Source of the DNA: Neisseria sicca 4320
GTDB taxonomy: Bacteria > Pseudomonadota > Gammaproteobacteria > Burkholderiales > Neisseriaceae
Length of the DNA: 17,583 nucleotides
NCBI RefSeq assembly: GCF_000193735.1
Contig: NZ_AEPF01000106.1
Coordinates: 1-17,583, forward strand
Reading direction: 5' to 3'
Shown here: piece by piece, positions 13,149 through 17,583 of the stretch
How positions within the stretch are numbered: the first letter of the stretch is position 1
Layout of the letters: the number at the start of each line of letters is the position of its first letter
Made by a program: the position numbers and the translations under genes
The notes under the pieces: generated by a model
What the model saw: the letters and a program-made list of their open reading frames with translations, nothing else
Database searches by the model: none
What the model was told of the DNA's origin: nothing

Positions 13149-14480
13149 ATGCTGTTTAACCACACCGCCTCCGAGCTGACCGGCTTATGCGGGCACGCCT
13201 TGGATTTGGCAAAAAACATGGGCGCGGCGGCTGCCGAAGCCGACTTTAGCGAATCCATCGGACAAAGCGTCAGCGTACGGCTGGGCGAAATCGAACAAAT
13301 CGAGTTCCAGCAAGACAAATCGCTGGATATTACCGTTTACGTCGGCAAACGCAAAGGTCGCGCCAGCACCGCCGACTTCTCCGAAAAAGCCCTGCAAGAC
13401 ACCGTCAAAGCTGCTATCGACATCGCCCGCTACACCGCCGAAGACGATTGCGCAGGTCTGGCAGATGCTTCACTGATGGCGCAACACGTCGGCGACCTCG
13501 ACCGCTACCACGAATGGGATTTAAGCACGGAAGCCGCCATCGAGTTGGCAAAACAATGCGAACAAGCTGCCCTGAGCGCGGATGAGCGCATCGAAAACTC
13601 AGAAGGCGCAGGCGTTCAGACCGGACATTACCAATACGTTTACGGCAACACCCACGGCTTCACCGCCCACCAACGAGGCACGCGCCACAGCATTTCGTGC
13701 AGCATCGTCGCCGCTGACGAAAACGGTATGCAGCGCGACTACTGGTACGACGCAGCCTGTCGCCATCAAGACATGGACAGCCCCGAGCAAATCGGCAAAA
13801 CCGCCGCCGAGCGCACCTTACGTCGTCTGAACAGCCGCAGCATCCCGACGGGCAGCTATCCAGTTCTCTTTGATACCACCGTCGCAGGCGGCCTTATCGG
13901 ACACCTCGTCGGCGCGCTCAGCGGCGGCGCGCTCTACCGCCAAAGCAGCTTCCTGATTGACAGCATAGGCAGAAAAGTCCTGCCCGATTTCCTCAGCCTG
14001 CGCGAAGAACCACACATTCCCCGCGCCTTCGGCAGCACCTATTTCGACTCCGAAGGCGTCGCCACGCAACCGCGTTTCGTCATCCGCGACGGCATTGTCG
14101 AAGGCTATTTCCTCAGCAGTTACAGCGCGAGAAAGCTCGGTATGCAGACCACGGGCAACGCCGGCGGCGCACACAACCTTTATTTGAACCATACGCACGA
14201 AACGCAGTCCGACCTGCTGAAAGAAATGGGTACAGGATTGTTGGTTACCGAACTGATGGGGCAGGGTGTGAACACCATCACGGGCGACTACTCGCGCGGC
14301 GCGGCGGGTTTTTGGGTGGAAAACGGCATCATCAGCCACCCCGTCCAAGAAATCACCATCGCCGGCCGCTTGCAGGATATGTATCTCGGCATCGTCGGCA
14401 CTGCCAACGACGCGCTGCGCCGCTCTTCCAACAAAATCGGTTCGGTGCTGATTGAGAGCATGACCGTGGCGGGGGAGTAG
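13149..14480 (+). CDS. pmbA: Metalloprotease accessory subunit PmbA/TldE
   Basis: PmbA (TldE) partners with TldD in a cytoplasmic peptidase complex that processes small peptides, including modified peptides and the CcdA antitoxin in E. coli. The start at 13149 gives a 443-residue protein and has AGGA 8 bases upstream. Longer frames would run through the Correia element. Family blocks include GAAAAEADFSESIGQSVSVR, NSRSIPTGSYPVLFD, GSTYFDSEGVATQPRFVIRDG, GYFLSSYSARKLGMQTTGNAGG and the C-terminal TGDYSRGAAGFWVENG. There is no HExxxH zinc motif, as expected, since TldD supplies the catalytic metal. No tldD is present nearby. An uptake-like sequence (ACGTCGTCTGAAC) lies inside the gene at 13820-13832. 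Confidence 0.96.
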   Translation: MLFNHTASELTGLCGHALDLAKNMGAAAAEADFSESIGQSVSVRLGEIEQIEFQQDKSLDITVYVGKRKGRASTADFSEKALQDTVKAAIDIARYTAEDDCAGLADASLMAQHVGDLDRYHEWDLSTEAAIELAKQCEQAALSADERIENSEGAGVQTGHYQYVYGNTHGFTAHQRGTRHSISCSIVAADENGMQRDYWYDAACRHQDMDSPEQIGKTAAERTLRRLNSRSIPTGSYPVLFDTTVAGGLIGHLVGALSGGALYRQSSFLIDSIGRKVLPDFLSLREEPHIPRAFGSTYFDSEGVATQPRFVIRDGIVEGYFLSSYSARKLGMQTTGNAGGAHNLYLNHTHETQSDLLKEMGTGLLVTELMGQGVNTITGDYSRGAAGFWVENGIISHPVQEITIAGRLQDMYLGIVGTANDALRRSSNKIGSVLIESMTVAGE

Positions 14481-14500
14481 GTTTTACCCGGTTATTAAAA

Positions 14501-14539
14501 AGGTCGTCTGAAAACGGCGAATGGTTTTTCAGACGACCT
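14501..14539. terminator. Terminator after pmbA
   Basis: AGGTCGTCTGAAA (14501-14513) pairs with TTTCAGACGACCT (14527-14539) over a 13-base loop, 20 bases after the pmbA stop. The plus strand has no clear T run after it, so readthrough into the glycosyltransferase gene, which starts 27 bases later, is possible. Confidence 0.65.
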
Positions 14540-14566
14540 CAGATTGATTATTACGAAAGTTTTTTC

Positions 14567-15748
14567 ATGCACGTTGCCGTTATTCCTTCGTGGTATCCCA
14601 AAACCGAGACCGATGTGGACGGAATCTTTTTCCGTCTTCAAGCCCAAGCCTTGCAGCGCAAAGGTCTGAAAGTCGGGGTGATTGCGCCGATGTTCCGCTA
14701 TCTGCGCGTCCATACCAAATCCATTTTTACCGGTCCGTACGGCATTCGGAAACACAATCAGGGCGGGTTGAATACCTACGCTTACGACAGTATGTATTTT
14801 TTCCCCCGTTTCCCTGTCGTCGATTTGGACCGCATCCGCTGGGTGCGCGCGGGTATGAAGGCATTTGCGCGGTATGTGCGTGAAAACGGACGCCCCGATA
14901 TTGTTCATGCACATTCCATGAACTACGCGGGTATCCTTGCCTACGAAATCTATAAGACTTACGGTATTCCCTACGTCATTACCGAACACAGCAGCACCAT
15001 TACCCGCAACCTCATACGGTCTCACCAATGGCCGATCATGCGCCTCGCTGCCGAACATAGCGCCGCGCGTTTTGCCGTCAGCCGCGACTTCAGCCGCCTG
15101 CTGAAGGAAAAATACGGTTTGGAATGGGAATACCTGCCCAACGTACTGGGCGACAATTTCGCAAGGGATTTCACGTTTCCCGATAAAGGAAACCAAGACT
15201 ACACCTTCTGTACCGTTTCGCATCTGCGCCATCTCAAAGGGCATGACCTCCTGCTGCCGGCCTTTGCGAAAGCGTTGGAAAAATATCCTTTCCTCAAATT
15301 GAAAATCGGCGGGGACGGCGTGGAAGCTGCCAATTTGCGCCGTTTGGCACAAGAGTTGGGCATTACGAATGCCGTCAGCTTCCTCGGCGCGCTCACCACG
15401 GACGAAGTATTGGATTTGATGCGCGAAAGCGACGCTTTCGTCCTTGCCAGCCGCACGGAAACCTTCGGGGTCGTGTTTATTGAAGCGTTGTCTCAGGGAT
15501 TGCCCGTCATCGCCACCATGTGCGGCGGTCCGCAATCCATCGTTACGCCCGAGAACGGTATTTTGGTGCCGACCGAAAATATCCCCGCGCTTACCGATGC
15601 ATTGATTGAAATGTATGAAAATCGCGAACGTTTCGATCATGAAAAACTGCGTCAAGATTGTTTGGCGGAGTTTAGCGAGGAGGTTATCGCTTCAAGCTTA
15701 ATCCGAACATTTGAAAAAATCGTCGGAGAAAAGCAAAAGCAACCTTAA
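14567..15748 (+). CDS. GT4-family glycosyltransferase (GT-B fold)
   Basis: The 393-residue protein is a cytoplasmic or membrane-associated nucleotide-sugar transferase of the GT4 (group 1) type. The N-terminal acceptor domain opens with HVAVIPSWYPKTETDVDGIF and has DIVHAHSMNYAGILA (residues 111-125), a common acceptor-side motif. The C-terminal donor domain has TVSHLRHLKGHDLLLPAF, LKIGGDG and the family hallmark EX7E at Glu298-Glu306 (SRTETFGVVFIEALSQG), followed by LPVIAT and GGPQSIV. It is complete, with no signal peptide. Such enzymes build lipooligosaccharide, capsule or pilin glycan, but nothing here fixes the sugar or acceptor. It is not part of a glycan gene cluster: neighbours are pmbA and dusA. 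The ribosome binding site is weak. Confidence 0.9.
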   Translation: MHVAVIPSWYPKTETDVDGIFFRLQAQALQRKGLKVGVIAPMFRYLRVHTKSIFTGPYGIRKHNQGGLNTYAYDSMYFFPRFPVVDLDRIRWVRAGMKAFARYVRENGRPDIVHAHSMNYAGILAYEIYKTYGIPYVITEHSSTITRNLIRSHQWPIMRLAAEHSAARFAVSRDFSRLLKEKYGLEWEYLPNVLGDNFARDFTFPDKGNQDYTFCTVSHLRHLKGHDLLLPAFAKALEKYPFLKLKIGGDGVEAANLRRLAQELGITNAVSFLGALTTDEVLDLMRESDAFVLASRTETFGVVFIEALSQGLPVIATMCGGPQSIVTPENGILVPTENIPALTDALIEMYENRERFDHEKLRQDCLAEFSEEVIASSLIRTFEKIVGEKQKQP

Positions 15749-15816
15749 GCTTTGCTATAAAGCCAATCTGACGCATCGGTTTTCCGCCGTCCCGCCATCC
15801 GTTTAATCCGTTTCCT

Positions 15817-15852
15817 TTTCAGACGACCTTCAAGAATAAAGGTCGTCTGAAA
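15817..15852. terminator. Uptake-sequence hairpin between the glycosyltransferase and dusA
   Basis: TTTCAGACGACCT (15817-15829) and AGGTCGTCTGAAA (15840-15852) form a 13-bp stem around 10 bases. It ends 20 bases before the dusA ATG. With no T run behind it on plus it is at best a partial terminator. Confidence 0.6.
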
Positions 15853-15871
15853 CACTGTTTACACACTACAT

Positions 15872-16876
15872 ATGCCGCAAACCAACCTCCCGCCCCGCCG
15901 CCTTTCCGTCGCCCCCATGCTCGACTGGACAGACCGCCACTACCGCTACCTCGCCCGCCAGATTACCCGCAACACATGGCTTTACAGCGAAATGGTCAAT
16001 TCCGGCGCCATCGTCTATGGTGACAAAGACCGCTTTTTGATGTTTAACGAAGGCGAGCAGCCCGTCGCCCTGCAACTGGGCGGCAGCGACCCGTCCGATT
16101 TGGCGAAAGCAGCCAAAGCCGCCGAAGAATACGGCTACAACGAGGTTAACCTCAACTGCGGCTGCCCCAGCCCGCGTGTACAGAAAGGCTCGTTCGGCGC
16201 GTGTCTGATGAACGAAGTCATGCTGGTTGCCGACTGCCTCAATGCCATGCAGGACGCGGTCAAGATCCCCGTTACCGTCAAACACCGCATCGGCGTCGAT
16301 AGACAAACCGAATATCAAACCGTCGCCGATTTCGTCGGCACGCTGCGCGACAAAACCGCCTGCAAAACCTTCATCGTCCACGCCCGCAACGCATGGCTGG
16401 ACGGGCTTTCGCCGAAAGAAAACCGCGACGTTCCGCCGTTGAAATACGATTACGTTTACCGCCTGAAGCAAGAGTTTCCCGAGCTGGAAATCATCATCAA
16501 CGGCGGCATCACCACCAACGAAGCAATCGCCGGACACCTGCAACACGTTGACGGCGTAATGGTCGGACGCGAGGCGTACCATAACCCGATAGTCATGCAC
16601 GAATGGGACAGGCTGTTTTACGGCGACACCCGCAGCCCCATTGAATACGCCGATTTGGTGCAGCGCCTCTACACATACAGCCAAGCCCAAATCCAAGCCG
16701 GACGCGGCACAATCTTGCGCCACATCGTCCGCCACAGCCTCGGGCTGATGCACGGTCTGAAAAACGCCCGCACTTGGCGGCGTATGCTTTCCGACGCGAT
16801 GCTCTTGAAAGACAACGACGGCAGCCTGATTCTCGAAGCATGGAAAGAAGTCGAGCGGGCGAACGTGTGGGAATAA
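15872..16876 (+). CDS. dusA: tRNA-dihydrouridine(20/20a) synthase DusA
   Basis: DusA is an FMN-dependent, NADPH-using enzyme that reduces uridines 20 and 20a in the tRNA D-loop. The 334-residue protein has the FMN-binding start RRLSVAPMLDWTDRHYR (residues 9-25), VALQLGGSDP, and the active-site block LNCGCPSPRVQKGSFGACLM, in which Cys98 is the expected general acid. HARNAWLDGLSPKENRDVPPL is the segment that distinguishes DusA from DusB and DusC. INGGI and VDGVMVGREAYHNP complete the phosphate-binding part of the barrel. Length is normal. It appears monocistronic between two uptake-sequence hairpins. Confidence 0.97.
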   Translation: MPQTNLPPRRLSVAPMLDWTDRHYRYLARQITRNTWLYSEMVNSGAIVYGDKDRFLMFNEGEQPVALQLGGSDPSDLAKAAKAAEEYGYNEVNLNCGCPSPRVQKGSFGACLMNEVMLVADCLNAMQDAVKIPVTVKHRIGVDRQTEYQTVADFVGTLRDKTACKTFIVHARNAWLDGLSPKENRDVPPLKYDYVYRLKQEFPELEIIINGGITTNEAIAGHLQHVDGVMVGREAYHNPIVMHEWDRLFYGDTRSPIEYADLVQRLYTYSQAQIQAGRGTILRHIVRHSLGLMHGLKNARTWRRMLSDAMLLKDNDGSLILEAWKEVERANVWE

Positions 16877-16902
16877 AAGCGCGGTTTTCTTAAACATCAA
16901 AC

Positions 16903-16942
16903 ACGTCGTCTGAAAACAGATTCCTTTTTCAGACGACCTTTT
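16903..16942. terminator. Terminator after dusA
   Basis: ACGTCGTCTGAAA (16903-16915, one base off the local uptake sequence) pairs with TTTCAGACGACCT (16927-16939), followed by TTTT at 16939-16942. It lies 26 bases after the dusA stop and about 20 bases before the next ATG. Confidence 0.75.
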
Positions 16943-16962
16943 CACCTTTTAAATCTATCCTT

Positions 16963-17574
16963 ATGATGAAACGAACCATACCGATTATCTTCTCAGCCTT
17001 CCTGCTTGCCGCCTGCCAAGCCTCGACCACTCAAGAAGCACGAACCATGAATACCCGACTTTGGGCAGTATCTGTCAAGCAAGATGCCAACCTTTACCGT
17101 ATCGACGACAAACTCTACCGCAGCGAACAGCCTGTTCCCGAGGACGGCGAAACCATTTCACAGCAGGGTATCAAAAGCGTCGTCAATCTGCGCTTTTTCG
17201 ACCGCAATGACGACGACTATCTCAAGCAATACGGCATCAACATCATCAACCGCCCGCTGCTGTCGTGGAATGTCAAACCTAAAGACATCGCCGAAATCCT
17301 GTACCTGATTGAAAAACAAAAACAAAACGGCGCAGTCCTCATCCATTGCTACCACGGTGCGGACAGGACGGGGCTGATTGCCGGAATGTACCGCATCCTT
17401 TACCAAGGCTGGCAGATTGAAGAGGCAAAAGCCGAAATGCAGCACGGCCCCTACGGTTATCACAGCATTTGGAAAAATATCGCCAACCTGTTTACCGAAG
17501 CAAAAGTACAGGAAGTCAAAAACCATTTGGAACGCCTGCGCAGCAACGAACGGAATGCAGTATCGGGGCAATAA
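16963..17574 (+). CDS. Lipoprotein with dual-specificity/tyrosine phosphatase-like domain
   Basis: The 203-residue protein begins with a lipoprotein signal: basic KR, a hydrophobic stretch, and the lipobox LAAC with Cys18 as the lipidation site. Gln follows at +2, not Asp, which predicts delivery to the outer membrane by the Lol system, so the domain would be periplasmic. The rest resembles the cysteine-dependent phosphatases: LYRSEQP (51-57), IKSVVNLRFF (70-79), and the P-loop HCYHGADRTG with Cys129 and Arg135 spaced as CX5R. A general-acid aspartate is not obvious; none lies in the NRPLLSWNV loop where one would be sought. The start could be either of two adjacent ATG codons (16963 or 16966). 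It follows dusA after a terminator and appears independent. Substrate is unknown; a phosphoinositide, phosphotyrosine or sugar phosphate cannot be told apart from sequence alone. Confidence 0.85.
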   Translation: MMKRTIPIIFSAFLLAACQASTTQEARTMNTRLWAVSVKQDANLYRIDDKLYRSEQPVPEDGETISQQGIKSVVNLRFFDRNDDDYLKQYGINIINRPLLSWNVKPKDIAEILYLIEKQKQNGAVLIHCYHGADRTGLIAGMYRILYQGWQIEEAKAEMQHGPYGYHSIWKNIANLFTEAKVQEVKNHLERLRSNERNAVSGQ

Positions 17575-17583
17575 CGCTGACTT

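Noticed and set aside
14495..15655. Long open frame opposite the glycosyltransferase (386 codons)
   Set aside because: Antisense to a gene with clear GT4 motifs. It also reads through the uptake-sequence hairpin, and no domain can be seen.
15866..16945. Long open frame opposite dusA (359 codons)
   Set aside because: Antisense shadow of dusA, no recognisable domain, and it starts beyond the downstream hairpin.

Overview
The window is a piece of a Neisseria chromosome. The strongest sign is the repeated DNA-uptake sequence AGGTCGTCTGAAA, found at nearly every gene junction and often as an inverted pair. This is the dialect I associate from memory with the N. mucosa / N. sicca / N. macacae group, not the ATGCCGTCTGAA dialect of meningococcus and gonococcus. 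Two Correia-type elements with TATAGTGGATTAA ends and clearly neisserial versions of DnaA, YidC and RpmH agree. The species is inferred only.

Layout from left to right. (1) 1-760: a REP-associated tyrosine transposase (RAYT) gene between two opposed REP palindromes, with a third REP just before the next gene. (2) 759-1340: a type IV pilin gene ending at an uptake-sequence hairpin. (3) 1355-4290, minus strand: a compact operon ychF - unknown membrane protein - tyrS, with an extended -10 promoter before ychF. (4) 4484-5363: murI. (5) 5408-6409, minus: an FkbM-family methyltransferase gene broken by one in-frame TAG, with a Correia element upstream that supplies a TATAAT box pointing into it. 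(6) 6582-9034, minus: yidC, yidD, rnpA and rpmH (rpmH is only 44 codons), followed by the probable replication origin and, divergently, dnaA and dnaN (9461-12264). (7) 12338-12871, minus: yjgA/darP. (8) 13149-17574, plus: pmbA/tldE, a GT4 glycosyltransferase, dusA, and a lipoprotein with a CX5R phosphatase motif.

Most of this is core information-processing machinery in a conserved order: rpmH-rnpA-yidD-yidC on one side and dnaA-dnaN on the other side of an origin region that has two perfect DnaA boxes. The less ordinary parts are the RAYT/REP cluster next to a pilin, the AT-rich unknown membrane gene translationally coupled to tyrS, the broken FkbM gene, the two Correia insertions, the mixture of uptake-sequence dialects, and the lipoprotein phosphatase. 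I did not find a convincing new multi-gene system. No tRNA, rRNA, CRISPR array or complete insertion sequence other than the RAYT unit was seen.
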